From assembly GCA_003707065.3 (NCBI GenBank), contig PPXM03000002.1:868001-932000 (forward strand): a DNA stretch of 64,000 nt, read 5' to 3'. A program made the translations under genes and the position numbers. The DNA is from Trigonopsis variabilis. Lineage: Eukaryota; Ascomycota; Trigonopsidomycetes; Trigonopsidales; Trigonopsidaceae. Position 1 is the stretch's first letter, and the number at the start of each line of letters is the position of its first letter. Below the pieces are notes generated by a model that saw only the letters and a list, made by a program, of their open reading frames with translations, made no database searches and was not told the DNA's origin. Positions 21,264-32,858 of this stretch are shown here, piece by piece.

Positions 21264-23016
21264 ATGACCATCAAGACAGTCAGTACGAGACCATTCGAAG
21301 GACAGAAACCCGGTACATCTGGGTTGCGAAAGAAGGTACGACAGGATGGAATGAATGATGAATTGACCATTAGGTTGTAGTCTTTCAGCAGCCTCATTAC
21401 ACGGAGAATTTCCTCCAGGCCACTTTAAACTCGATTCCAGAAGGAGCTGAAGGATCGACTTTAGTGGTTGGTGGCGATGGCCGGTTCTATACAGGGACGG
21501 TGATTCAATTGATTGCTCAGATTGGTGCAGCCAATGGAGTTAAGAAACTCATCATTGGCCAGAACGGGCTCTTGTCCACTCCTGCCACATCTCATGTGAT
21601 TCGGAAATACGGAGCCACTGGAGGAATTATTTTGACTGCATCGCATAATCCAGGAGGTAAGGCGAAGCATTGACGAGAAAACTGACATATTTCCCTGTAG
21701 GACCGGAAGCCGATTTTGGTATCAAGTACAACTTGTCCAATGGAGGTCCTGCTCCCGAAAGCGTCACTAATAAGATATATGATGCAGCTAGTGATTTAAC
21801 GGAGTATCGAATAAGAGATATTGGTGTCGTGGATTTGACTTTAATCGGCGAAAAGACATATGGGCCTTTAACTGTTGAGGTGATCTCTACTACTCAGGAC
21901 TACATCGACATGCTCAAAGATATCTTTGATTTCGATCTGATTAAGCAGTTTTTGAGAGCCAACCCTAATTTCAAAGTTCTATTTGATGCTTTGAATGGCG
22001 TGACTGGACCTTACGGACGTGCCATTTTCATCGACGAGTTAGGTTTAAGCGAATCCAGTATACAGAACTGTGTTCCCAAGTCAGATTTTGGTGGATTGCA
22101 TCCAGATCCAAATCTTACTTATGCTCGATCTCTCGTTCAAAGAGTCGATAGTGAGCAAATTCCTTTTGGCGCTGCGTCTGATGGCGATGGTGATCGTAAC
22201 ATGATCTACGGCGCGAACGCATTCGTTTCCCCGGGTGACTCTGTTGCTATCATTGCTCATCATGCCAAGGAAATTCCTTATTTCAGACGGTATGGCGTCT
22301 ATGGCCTTGCCCGTTCAATGCCCACTTCAGGAGCTTTGGACTTGGTTGCTAAGGCTCAAGGCTTAAATTGCTACGAAGTACCGACCGGCTGGAAATTCTT
22401 CTGTGCTTTGTTTGATGCCAAGAAGTTATCTATCTGCGGTGAAGAGTCCTTTGGAACTGGCTCCAACCATATTCGCGAGAAAGATGGTGTATGGGCCATT
22501 GTTGCCTGGCTGAATATCATTGCTGCCGTTGGTGAAAAGGACCCTTCAAAGGCTTCGATTGCTGCTATTCAACGAGACTTCTGGACGCTCTACGGCCGGA
22601 CTTACTTCACTCGATACGATTTTGAGAATGTGCCAAGTGAAGGCGCAAACAAGTTGATCTCTGCGTTTGCTGATAAAGTCGTCGAACGAAGGGATTCCTT
22701 TGTTGGTTCGGAGATCACTCCCGGAGTCCGAGTCGTCGATTCGGGCGACTTTTCCTATACTGATCTCGACGGGTCCATCAGCGATCACCAAGGTCTCTAC
22801 GCCAAATTCAGTGATGGCAGCCGGATCGTTGTGCGTCTTTCTGGCACAGGCTCCTCAGGAGCTACTATCCGCCTTTATGTAGAAAAGCATGAGACTTCCC
22901 CTGACAGCCTGTTCTTTGACGCCCAGACCTATTTGGCCACAAACATCAAGACTGCTGTCAATTTGCTGGGATTCAAGGAGTTTGTCGGAAGAGAAGAACC
23001 TGATGTGCGAACATAA
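21264..23016 (+). CDS. PGM2: Phosphoglucomutase
   Basis: Predicted 556 aa from exons 21264-21335, 21374-21656 and 21701-23016 (introns 38 and 44 nt). The N-terminus [17 protein letters not shown] is typical. The active-site loop TASHNPGG (about residues 112-119, phospho-Ser114) is split by the second intron at the last glycine. The metal-binding loop DGDGDRN (about 279), the sugar-binding [17 protein letters not shown] (about 365) and the phosphate-binding [13 protein letters not shown] near the end are all present. Length is as expected for eukaryotic alpha-D-phosphoglucomutase (about 560). It interconverts glucose-1-P and glucose-6-P in the cytosol, linking glycolysis with glycogen, trehalose and UDP-glucose. 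The aldolase gene follows 272 bp later on the same strand, which may be chance. Confidence 0.95.
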
Positions 23017-23288
23017 ATGTTTATACATGCATTTACAAGCCCTTAAAGTCATTCTCATCTATGTAATCTTAAATATTGTAGTCATGATTGCGATTACTTG
23101 ATCCATTGGTCTAGGCTAGCTAACAATGGACTTGTACTCGAGACCCATGAGCCCACGCCCACGGCTGCTACGGCTTGTATCAGATGATGTAAGGGGCTAG
23201 CCAACTTCGACAATGTTGCCACGGTAACAGTCACCAATTTAGCGGGGTGGACGCCCACCTGCTCCCCCTCTTACTTGACGCATCAACC

Positions 23289-24545
23289 ATGGGTGTCTTA
23301 GATGTTTTAGAACGCAAATCCGGTGTTATCTACGGAAAGGACGTTTTCAGTGTAAGTGAATTGAGTTGATTTCTTGAAGAAAAAGAGATGGTTCTATGAC
23401 GGCTGGTTGAAGATCGCTCAAGGAAGGATAAGACCATCGTGTGACACCGGAAGATGAATCGGGGAATTTCGGAATCTAAACTAACTCTAGCTCTTCAAAT
23501 ACGCTCACGAGCATAACTTTGCTATCCCTGCTATTGTAAGTTCGATTAAGGAGATGGACACTGACGTCAGAATGTGACTTCATCGTCCACTGCGGTCGCT
23601 GCATTGGAGGCTGCCCGAGACTCCAAGAGTCCTCTTATCATCCAAACCTCCCAAGGAGGAGCTGCTTTCTTCGCTGGTAAGGGAGTTGACAACAAGGATC
23701 AAGCGGCTTCGATTGCTGGTGCCACTGCCGCCGCGGCCTACATCAGATCAATTGCTCCCACTTATGGAATCCCAGTTGTCCTTCACTCTGACCACTGTGC
23801 TAAGAAATTACTGCCTTGGTTGGATGGCATGTTGGATGCTGACGAGGCTCACTACAAGAAATACGGGGAGCCCTTGTTTTCATCCCACATGATTGATTTG
23901 TCGGAAGAACCAAAAGAGTGGAACATCGCAACCACCAAGAAATATCTTGAGCGAGCTCATAAATACGAGGTCTGGCTTGAGATGGAGATCGGTATCACTG
24001 GTGGTGAGGAAGATGGCGTTGACAACACTGGTGTCGATAACAACTCTCTTTACACCCAACCCGAAGATATTTGGGACATTTACCGAACTCTTTCCGAGGT
24101 TACTCCCAACTTCTCCATTGCTGCTGGATTCGGTAATGTCCATGGTGTCTACAAGCCTGGTAATGTCCGTCTCCACCCCGAGCTCTTATCCAAGCATCAG
24201 AAGTATGTCAAGGCTCAGCTCAAGACCGACAACGACAAGCCCGTCTTCCTTGTTTTCCATGGTGGATCTGGCTCTTCGAAGGAGGAGTTCCGTGAGGCCA
24301 TTGGATACGGTGTCGTCAAGGTCAACATCGACACTGACACCCAATACGCCTATCTCGAGGGTGTTAGAGATTACGTCTTGAACAAGAAGGATTACCTTCT
24401 CAGTCCTGTCGGAAACCCCGATGGTCCTGACAAGCCCAACAAGAAGTACTTTGACCCTCGTGTCTGGATCCGTGAGGGAGAGAAGACCATGTCCAAACGG
24501 GTCCAAATCGCATTACAAGACTTTTTCACTGTTGGAAAGCTCTAA
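23289..24545 (+). CDS. FBA1: Fructose-bisphosphate aldolase, class II
   Basis: Predicted 360 aa from exons 23289-23351, 23491-23535 and 23571-24545 (introns 139 and 35 nt), the usual length for fungal Fba1. Recognisable stretches are GVLDVLERKSGVIYGKD, YAHEHNFAIPAINVTSSS, VVLHSDHCAKKLLPW (zinc-ligand His near residue 110), EMEIGITGGEEDG, LYTQPEDIW, AAGFGNVHGVYKPGNV, VFHGGSGSSKEEF and the C-terminal VWIREGEKTM. It splits fructose-1,6-bisphosphate to DHAP and glyceraldehyde-3-phosphate using zinc. Codon use is strongly biased (GTC, ATC, AAG, GAG rich) compared with neighbours, as expected for a very highly expressed gene. Confidence 0.97.
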
Positions 24546-24688
24546 ATTGTAAGTAGTCGAACAAATCATAGTATTCGATATGAATAGAATCGTAGCTGTA
24601 TCGATGGCGATCGAAAACGCCGCGGACATATCACTTCACCAGGGTCATTCTTTAGCTGTAGCGCCGTTGCTGCGTCATTCCTCACGAC

Positions 24689-25464
24689 ATGACAATCTAC
24701 TATACTTTGGTAAGTGGCAAGAGCGCAGCTAGTCGATCAATTCGTCTGCCGATGTTGCTGTAAGGATAACCAGATAACTGCTTAACACGGTCGGACGTCT
24801 TTCTGCGACTGAGCTGGCTGCGTCATATCTGGTAGATATACTGACTGTTTAGGTGTTTGCATTTCTCTTCATCGAATGCGTCGCATTTATATTTCTAGGC
24901 CTTCCTTTACCCAAGTCCTTGCGACGAAAGGTTATCAAGACCGTTTCAACGTCGGCGCAATTTGACAGGATCCTCTTTGGAGCAAAGGTGGTCCTGGCTT
25001 GTATCGGTATTTTATTCGTCGACTCCTTGAACCGAGTTTATCGTGTTGTTGCAGATTATTCTCCCCGACAAGGGAACCAGGTGGTCGCAGGAATGACCTA
25101 TGATAGGTCTGATGCGCTGGCGACCCGCTTCTATGCCCAACGGAATTTCTACCTCTGTGGGTTTACTCTTTTTTTGGCGTTTATCCTCAACCGAACATAT
25201 GTGCTTACGGTTGAATATTTCAAGTTGGATGAGCAATTGACCAAACTCAAGACTCACTCGGGAGATACAACAGGCAAAATCGACACCGCAGCTGCATTGG
25301 TTGATAAAGAGAAGGAAGTTTCCAGCTTGAAGAGCCAACTAGAGAGTAAAGATGCACACATTAAAGCTTTAAAGAAACAAGCTGAAGGGTTATCTAAGGA
25401 ATATGAGCGATTATCTGACGAAGTGAACAGCAAGTCTGCTCCCGGCGACAAGAAAAATGATTAG
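24689..25464 (+). CDS. BAP31-family ER membrane protein (Yet-like)
   Basis: Predicted 210 aa from exons 24689-24709 (only MTIYYTL) and 24853-25464; the intron is 143 nt. The protein begins MTIYYTLVFAFLFIECVAF with three hydrophobic segments (about residues 5-25, 45-64 and 100-118). A long cytosolic coiled coil (about 125-200) follows, and the last four residues are KKND, a C-terminal KKXX-type dilysine ER-retrieval signal. This is the layout of BAP31 and yeast Yet1-3, ER proteins that assist export and quality control of membrane proteins. The ATG lies only 143 bp after the aldolase stop. Confidence 0.9.
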
Positions 25465-25701
25465 GAATATATGGATCTCCGTATCGTCATCGCGTAGATA
25501 TTGCTACTGAAGTTTTATTTGAGCTTAGCCTGCTGCGAGTATGTAATCGAGACTTTGAAACCAGGCGAACGTCCCAGACAAGTCGACTGATGGCTACGTA
25601 GTGTTGGAAATTCTTCCATGATTTAAGCTGTAGACTTTCTATACATACACAGTGATCTATTCCACCACGAGGTAGGTCGGCAAAGGTGCATTGTTTGCCG
25701 G

Positions 25702-27474
25702 CTAGTAGGCATTGCTCTTATGCTTTGGAATGAAGTCAAATGCCTCATGGGAAGGTCCCAAAAACATTTCGGTGATCTTGATCCAATCCTTATAGTCACC
25801 ACTACCAAGTAAAGTTTCCAATTCATTTCTGCCTTTCCATGGTTGCGGGCGCTCATTGAGTTTGGCAGGGTGGATTTCCAATAATCCCACAGGAACATAG
25901 CGGTGAGTAAAGGAAAGGTATTCACATAAATAGCGTCGAGTAATATTGATTCCATAATCATCGGATCCCCAATGCTCCAGGCCAAGATATGCGAACTTCT
26001 TGATATATTCCAATCGTTCTTTGGCAGTTTTATCCAGATCTTGCCGCTGCTCAATTTCCTCAAAGATCCAAGGTTTGATCAAAGCTCCTCTGGCAATCAT
26101 GACACTGTCGACACCGGTATCCATGTCATTATACCAGTCGTGATACGAAAAGCAATCACCGTTTCCAATCAGATTGACATGCCGGCGGCTGGTATGCTCT
26201 CCCTGATCTTCTAAAGATTCCTCGGTCTCTCTGGCTAGATTGACTGCTTGTCGGATGTAATTCCAGTCGGCTTGCCTGGTGTAGCGCTGCTGTCGAGATC
26301 GGCCATGAAGAGTGATTGCTGAACAATGCCCTTCTTTTATCAATCGCTGGATAATATGTTTGGCGTTAGGATGACCATCTTTGGTGCCCATTCTCAGTTT
26401 GGCAGTCACTGGTACCTCTCCACTAACTGCGGACATTCCCTGAACAATTCGACATAGCTTTCCAGGGCTATCTAGCAATCCCGACCCTGCTCCAGTCTTG
26501 TAGATCATATCAATAGGACAGCCGCAGTTCAAGTTATACTCATGGCTGTAGTCAATATTGGCCTGAAGGGCTTCGACAGCTTTGATGGCTTGCCATGGAC
26601 GGTTGGTAGCAATCTGGATCCCAAAGCCGGGAACTTCTTCAGTGTGTGCTCGAGGGAGGGCCCATTCGGATTTGCTTCCCTGGACTAATGGCAAGGATAA
26701 AGCCATCTCACAAAAAGTAACGTCGGCTCCCAGAGACCGACAGAGTCGGCGAAAGGGCAGATTTCCGACGGTTGTCAATGGACTAAGGATCTTTTTACCT
26801 TTGACGTCATATTTTCGTTTCTCTTCGGGCTTGAGAGGAGGCTCAACGTAGCTAGCAGCCTCGTCCTTGAGTTCGTCCAGATACTTGATGTAAACGTCAC
26901 TCTTGGGCAGTGGAAAGGTCCGTTTAGTCAGTCTCACCATATTGGATTTATCAATCTTATTGATTTCTTTACCCGCTCGTTCCTTTTTATCTTCATCTAC
27001 TGTACAGTGTCCATCTTGCCAGTGACTATGAAGCCAGCGACATTTGACACCAGAGGGACAGTAGCCTATAGCTTCATAAACAGGACACATTCCTGGGATA
27101 TCAGGAGGCCTAACTGCCATATATTTATCAAGATCATGCTCAAACCGACATTCTTTACCGTAAGGACAGTCTTTCTTTTCTCCCGTCGTACCCTCTAAAA
27201 CACTCACGCACAATTTAACGCTGTCAACCTTGGCAAATTTCCGCCCTTTATTCTGCCCTCGCTCGCGTTTGGCCTTCGTTTTGACCTTGGTATCTCCTCC
27301 TTCTGCAGCATCGTCGTCCACGACATCTATGGGTCTGTTCTTAATCTCGTCGTCCTTTAGCAGAAACTCGGGCTTAATTAGACAAACACCATGAATTCTT
27401 TCTTTTTTGGGCTCCTGTCCATTTTCCTGTTCGGTCTTGAGCCGTTTTGGCTCTCGTTCTTGCTCGTCTGCCAT
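25702..27474 (-). CDS. DUS3: tRNA-dihydrouridine(47) synthase Dus3
   Basis: 590 aa in one exon from the ATG at 27474 (MADEQEREPKRLKTEQE). Two CCCH zinc fingers come first (CPYGKECRFEHD and CPVYEAIGYCPSGVKCRWLH, residues about 105-160), then the FMN TIM barrel with LSPLTTVGNLPFRRLCRSLG, VTFCEMAL, the catalytic Cys in NLNCGCPIDMIYKTGAGSGL, VTAKLRMGTKDG, ITLHGRSRQQRY and GNGDCFSY. This is the Dus3/DUS3L arrangement, which reduces U47 in the variable loop of cytosolic tRNAs, and also some mRNAs. The frame stays open upstream to 27846. A second ATG at 27780 would add 102 residues with a basic, acid-free beginning, so a longer isoform cannot be excluded. It is convergent with the BAP31 gene. Confidence 0.93.
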   Translation of the reverse strand: MADEQEREPKRLKTEQENGQEPKKERIHGVCLIKPEFLLKDDEIKNRPIDVVDDDAAEGGDTKVKTKAKRERGQNKGRKFAKVDSVKLCVSVLEGTTGEKKDCPYGKECRFEHDLDKYMAVRPPDIPGMCPVYEAIGYCPSGVKCRWLHSHWQDGHCTVDEDKKERAGKEINKIDKSNMVRLTKRTFPLPKSDVYIKYLDELKDEAASYVEPPLKPEEKRKYDVKGKKILSPLTTVGNLPFRRLCRSLGADVTFCEMALSLPLVQGSKSEWALPRAHTEEVPGFGIQIATNRPWQAIKAVEALQANIDYSHEYNLNCGCPIDMIYKTGAGSGLLDSPGKLCRIVQGMSAVSGEVPVTAKLRMGTKDGHPNAKHIIQRLIKEGHCSAITLHGRSRQQRYTRQADWNYIRQAVNLARETEESLEDQGEHTSRRHVNLIGNGDCFSYHDWYNDMDTGVDSVMIARGALIKPWIFEEIEQRQDLDKTAKERLEYIKKFAYLGLEHWGSDDYGINITRRYLCEYLSFTHRYVPVGLLEIHPAKLNERPQPWKGRNELETLLGSGDYKDWIKITEMFLGPSHEAFDFIPKHKSNAY

Positions 27475-27906
27475 GATAGGGAAATTTTTCTCGACAAACT
27501 CCCAACGATACAAGACAGGTGCTTTCGACAGATCGGGACGTAGTGGGGACATTTGGTCTACGGGCAGGATACGACTGTCAGTCAAAAGACATGTGTGAAC
27601 CAATAACGACAATTTAAAAGAAGTGCAGAATAACAAGGCATCTTGCACGAGAGAGAGATTCCGTTCAATCGTAGAACGGTCGCCATAGAAGACAGGCGAT
27701 CTAGAGTCCGCTAACCTATGGATACAAAGACTGCCACGCGACAAGGCAGCGATTACAGGCCTCAATTGTGTCCTTAGCATCAAGAGGCGGTAGCCAATAT
27801 CAAGTATATATGATGACAGAACAATGCAGAAGGAAATGCAAAACAAAGTAGAAAATTCAATGAGAGAATGTAAATTGAGAATATATATGGAGCAATCGAG
27901 TTGTAA
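27475..27906. other. Region between otubain stop and DUS3 start
   Basis: About 430 nt between two minus-strand genes. Most of it (27475-27846) is an uninterrupted continuation of the DUS3 frame, including an ATG at 27780, and may be part of DUS3 (see findings). Confidence 0.5.
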
Positions 27907-28611
27907 TTATGGGTGTCTATAGACAAGATCGTAATGGCCAGGACGATATAGCAAAGAGACGACTGAGGTGGAGCTAGGCTGCTTAAAGGTATGAACAGGG
28001 GGCTCAGAAGTGGGAGAACGGTCGACATAGGTGATTGATAAATCGATATCTCCCAAAGCTTTGCTTAAAGCTTCCAAGGCAACATGGTCAGCCTCGACAT
28101 CGATCGGTTCTATATTTTGCCGGACAAAGTCGTCGACTGGCAATTCAAGAAAGGGAGTGTAATCATCGGGATGTAATCTCATCCAACAAGCAGCCAATAA
28201 CCTGAAATGGACCAAGATAGGAAGAGCAGACTCTCTATCGGATATGACAAAATTGAGATCGGAATGGAAATCATCCGATGATTGAATGCTCTTATTTAGT
28301 CTTCCCATCAGGTCGAACGTCTCTTGAGCGAAATCTTCGTAAGCATAAGTAGGATAGCCTGCTTCTCGGATTATCTCGGTTTTCTCTCGAAGAGCCTTGA
28401 GCGCGGTGGGGAGGATAGAGAAATCCTTTGATTCAAGGCTCTGTTGACAGAGATTCTCAAGGTATCCATAGATGATGGCCCGGTAAGCACAACTGCCATC
28501 TCCAAGGACTGGCCGGTATGAAGAGTCACCTAGACTATTGAACTTGGACACAAAAAGGTCATCTTCATAATCATGACTAAGCTGCTTTATAGGCTGGCGT
28601 AGGCCTGTCAT
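27907..28611 (-). CDS. Otubain-type deubiquitinase (OTUB family)
   Basis: 234 aa in one coding exon from the ATG at 28611. The motif VLGDGSCAYRAI (Asp38, Cys41) corresponds to the OTU GDGNCFYRA loop, and RPGHYDLVYRHP near the end carries the general-base His226. Between them, PILVHFRLLAACWMRLHPDDY, IEPIDVEADHVALEALSKAL and LSITYVDRS follow OTUB1/2 order. It is slightly shorter than human OTUB1 (271 aa), mainly at the N-terminus. Otubains cleave ubiquitin chains and can inhibit E2 enzymes. A GTAAGT donor at 28680 and an acceptor ending at 28615, three bases before the ATG, suggest an intron in the 5' leader. The upstream frame has no ATG. It is divergent from raptor, 295 bp apart. Confidence 0.87.
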   Translation of the reverse strand: MTGLRQPIKQLSHDYEDDLFVSKFNSLGDSSYRPVLGDGSCAYRAIIYGYLENLCQQSLESKDFSILPTALKALREKTEIIREAGYPTYAYEDFAQETFDLMGRLNKSIQSSDDFHSDLNFVISDRESALPILVHFRLLAACWMRLHPDDYTPFLELPVDDFVRQNIEPIDVEADHVALEALSKALGDIDLSITYVDRSPTSEPPVHTFKQPSSTSVVSLLYRPGHYDLVYRHP

Positions 28612-28906
28612 GAGCTTGAATGCGAAAGTATGTAGAATAGACAATTAGAGAGGGGCGTCGATTAGAAAGGCCGCACTTACTACGCTAACAGTGAGGAGCG
28701 AAGTTACTAGGCAGTAGCAACGATATAGACCACAAAACTGGAGACCAAAGTCATCACTAGTTATTTAATCCTACGGCAGAAGAGCCTCATTATTAGGAAG
28801 ATTTAGTACGACTCAGTTAGGACACTTTGATAATCAGTATCTCGAGCTGATTGTCCCATAAAAGTAACGTCGTTTGCGTTACACGCTCGTGTCGACTTGC
28901 ACCGCA

Positions 28907-31900
28907 ATGTCATATAGTGGAGATGAAGGGACCAGTCTATCAATGGAGACTTCATCAGAAGGAATGGCGAATGGGGCTATTGAAGGAGAAGTGATGCGTC
29001 ATGGGTTCGAAGAAGAGTATAATTCGGACGCTTATCTTTCATTACTGGCCCAAGTATGGACTTTTCTCGAGTAATCTTTAACATATCTAGCTATTTTATA
29101 TATATTACGACGATAAACGGCATAAAAGTGGAGGAAACCTAAAAGCTGTTAGTCCAGATGAGCCTACGTTGCCCGAATGGCGGATGAAAGACCGACAAAA
29201 GACAGTCAGTGCAGCCATAGTGTTGTGTTTGAATATAGGCGTTGACCCTCCCGACGTCATTAAAACACAACCTTGCGCAAAATTGGAAGCATGGGTTGAC
29301 CCCAGTGCTTTTAATGACCCGAAAAAAGCCACTGAACAAATAGGAAGACAACTCCAAAGCCAGTATGAGACTCTCAGTCTACGAACCCGATACAAGCAAG
29401 CTTTGAACCCGAATGTTGAGGATATGAAGCGGTTTTGCATCGCTTTAAGACGAGGAGCTAAAGATGAACGCATTTTATTCCACTATAATGGCCATGGTGT
29501 CCCCAAACCTACTCCTAGCGGAGAGATATGGGTTTTTAATCGGAGTTATACCCAGTATATACCAGTATCAGTTTATGATCTTCAATCATGGTTGGGCGCT
29601 CCTTGTTTATTTGTGTATGACTGTCATTCAGCAGGGAACATCGTGGAGAATTTTAATCGGTTTGTGAAACGACGAATAGAAGAAGATAATAATAATAATG
29701 CTAAAGAGAACTCCCAGGGAAACAACAGAGGAATAGCCTTTGCTGATTGTATCCAATTAGCGGCTTGTCAAGCGAACGAGACGCTGCCAATGAATCCAGA
29801 TTTACCAGCCGATCTATTCACTTGTTGCTTAACGTCACCAGTTGATATAGCAGTCAGGTGGTTCATTCTTCAGTCCCCTCTGAACATTGATTTTGGTCGA
29901 AGCGTGACCATCCCAGGCCGCCTTGCTGATCGGAGGACGCCGTTAGGAGAATTAAACTGGATTTTCACCGCTATTACCGACACAATAGCCTGGTGTTTGC
30001 TGCCTCGACCGCTTTTTAAACGATTATTTCGCCAGGATCTCATGGTGGCTGCGCTGTTTCGGAATTTCTTGCTAGCTCAGCGCATCATGAGAGTCCACAG
30101 CTGCCATCCTATGTCTGAACCCCGATTGCCGGTTACGCATGACCATCCGATGTGGAAATCGTGGGATTTGGCTGTCGACCAATGCCTTGCTCAACTACCT
30201 GATCTTTTGGCCGCTGAGAAGAATGGTACTAGCTATGAGTATAAACATTCTACCTTTTTTGAAGAACAATTAACTGCATTTGAGGTGTGGCTCAAGTACG
30301 GATCGAGCTCTAAGAGCACCCCTGAACAGCTTCCCGTGGTTCTCCAAGTCCTCTTATCTCAAGTCCATCGACTTCGAGCTTTGATTTTATTGTCTAAATT
30401 TTTGGACTTGGGTCCTTGGGCTGTATACTTAGCCCTTTCCATTGGTATCTTCCCTTATGTCCTGAAATTGTTACAGTCTCCTGCTCAAGAGCTCAAGCCT
30501 GTTCTTGTCTTTATCTGGGCTCGAATTATGGCTGTAGATTATAAAGCTATTCAGCCTGAACTACTGAAAGACAACGGATTCTCCTATTTCATTCAGATTT
30601 TGGCTCCGAGAGACGCATTTCCGATCCAAAATGTTAATATGTCGGAACATCGGGCCATGTGTGCATTCATAATCGCTTTATTTTGCAGGGATTATCCTCC
30701 TGCGCAAAGGGCCTGTATGGGACCAGACGTGTTGAAGTCCTGTTTAATCCACGTCAACGATCAAGATAACGCCTTATTACGTCAATGGGCTTGCCTCTGT
30801 ATTGGACAGTTATGGAGGAATAATCCTGAGGCCAAGATACAGGGCCTTCAAGAGAATGCGTTGGACATAATTGCTTCCTTGTTGAATGATCCTATCCCTG
30901 AAGTCCGGCCAGCTGCATTGTTTGCCATGACAGCCTTCTTAGAAGAACAGGGCGATGGATTATCTGCAGATGAGGATTATATTTCGGAATTGGAAGAGCA
31001 GCAAGTCAAATTAACCATATCCGCCCTGGGAGCAACCACAGATGGATCGCCATTGGTGCGAAGGGAAGTTGTCATATTTCTGTCACATTTCGTCCGTTTA
31101 CGATCAGCTAAATTTGTTGTTGCTGCCTTTAACTCATTGGAGATTGAATTGGCTCTCCGTCGGGATCCATCTAAAGTTATGGTGGTCCAGGCAAACACTC
31201 TGGCCCATAATACAATTTATGCTGCTGTTTGGAGGTCACTGCTTACCTTAGCTTGTGATCCATACCAAGAAGTAGCTGATTACGCTGGCCAGGTCGTCGA
31301 TTGGATCCTCGATGTGTTGCTGATCTCTCCACTGGGTCCAAGAGCGAAAAAATTACATGATCAGATTCTTTCTGGGTCTTCTAAGGATTCTTTTGACAGT
31401 TTTCCAGTCCGGCCGCGCGATATCAGACGACCTAATCATCAACAGCAAACAGCTCCGAAGAAGCCAGATGGCTTCTATGCGCAGGCAAGTGATCTGGCTT
31501 CAATTACATTAAGAAGGTCGGTTTCATTTGCTACTTCCCTACGAAATTTGGCTCTCGGAACCGCGACAGAGCCCCCACCAGAACCTAATGGTCAGCCTGC
31601 AGAGGTAGTGTCGGTGTCAACAGTTCCTTATGGCTCTGGCTTGAAACCGAAGACACCACTGTATCGGGAGCGTAAGGATCAAGTTGGTTTACCTGATAGT
31701 TCGCCATTTTTCGACTGGAGCTGTGAGTACTTCCAAGAGCCTCAGATGGCAAACCCCGAAATGGACGAGCCGGGCAGTGTCGACTATAACGAACGACTTT
31801 GGCGGCGGAATAGGAATGAGAGGATTATTAGTGAGACACAACCCCAGAAAGATGTAGCCGTTTTGGGTACATGGGATGCTCAGATTGGTTATATGAACAA

Positions 31901-32858
31901 CAGGACTCAACCGACAAGAATCCTGTTTGCGCAATTTGAGCCACACTTGATTTGTTCGGACGATCGTGACGGTGTGACGGTTTGGAATTGGGCTGAAGGG
32001 ACGAGGTGTTGTCGGTTTAGTAATCAGAATCCACCGGGAACCCGAATAACAGAAACCAAGTTCATTAATGAGGATGATGAGGCATTACTGTTGACAGGAT
32101 CTGGAGATGGAGTGATTCGATTATATAGACACTATGATGACGCGGAGAAGATAGTTCTGACTAGCGCATGGAGGGCATTAACGGATATGCTTCCTGCCAA
32201 TAGAAGCAGTGGACTGGTTGCTGAATGGCAGCAGGGGCGAGGGACTTTATTTGTGGGAGGAGATGTCAAAGTGATCCGGATGTGGGATGCTACGCGGGAA
32301 GTTTGCGTGGCGGACATTCCTGCGCGGTCAAGCAGTGCTATTACATCTTTGACCAGTGACCAAGTTGCTGGGAATATCTTGATTGCTGGATTTGGAGACG
32401 GGGCCATCCGCGTTTATGATAGACGGTTGGATCCCCGGGAAAGCATGGTCAAGGCGTGGAGAAAACATACAACATGGATAATTAATGTGCATATGCAGCG
32501 AGGAGGGTTTAGAGAGCTAGTTTCAGGAAGTATCGACGGTCAGATTAGGTTATGGGATATCAGACAAGACCAGCCGGTAACAGAGTTTAGTGCTTCAGCA
32601 CGAGGTATGAGGGCCATGTATGTCCATGAGCATGCTCCTCTAATAGCTACTGGATCTCAGACAGTCAACGTCTTCGACACAGCTGGGAAACTAACTGCTA
32701 ATGTGAAGAACTGGGGCGGATACAGGCTTCCAAACCGACAAAACTATGTTTCTGCTCTATGTTTCCATCCTCATCGAATGGTCATGGCAGTCAGTGGTAC
32801 TCATGATGCCCATGTCAGTATCTATAACTGTATCCAGGGCCTTAAGCATACGTTTTGA
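28907..32858 (+). CDS. MIP1: TORC1 subunit raptor (Kog1/Mip1)
   Basis: Predicted 1304 aa from exons 28907-29053 and 29091-32858 (37-nt intron). The intron is needed to join SLLAQ to LFYIYYDDKRHKSGGNLKAV. The raptor N-terminal caspase-like domain follows: LPEWRMKDRQKTVSAA, VLCLNIGVDPPDV, PCAKLEAWVDP, FHYNGHGVPKPT and CLFVYDCHSAGNIV. Then come HEAT-type helices (about residues 400-750), a variable linker (RRSVSFATSLRNLALG) and C-terminal WD40 repeats (about 950-1304, for example VWNWAEGTRCCRF and RLYRHYDDAEK). Raptor recruits TOS-motif substrates to TORC1 on vacuole or lysosome membranes to control growth and autophagy. Identification is very secure. Confidence 0.97.

Noticed and set aside
24001-24506. 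Long antisense open frame through the aldolase gene
   Set aside because: It is a mirror of the strong codon bias in the aldolase coding sequence, not a separate gene.
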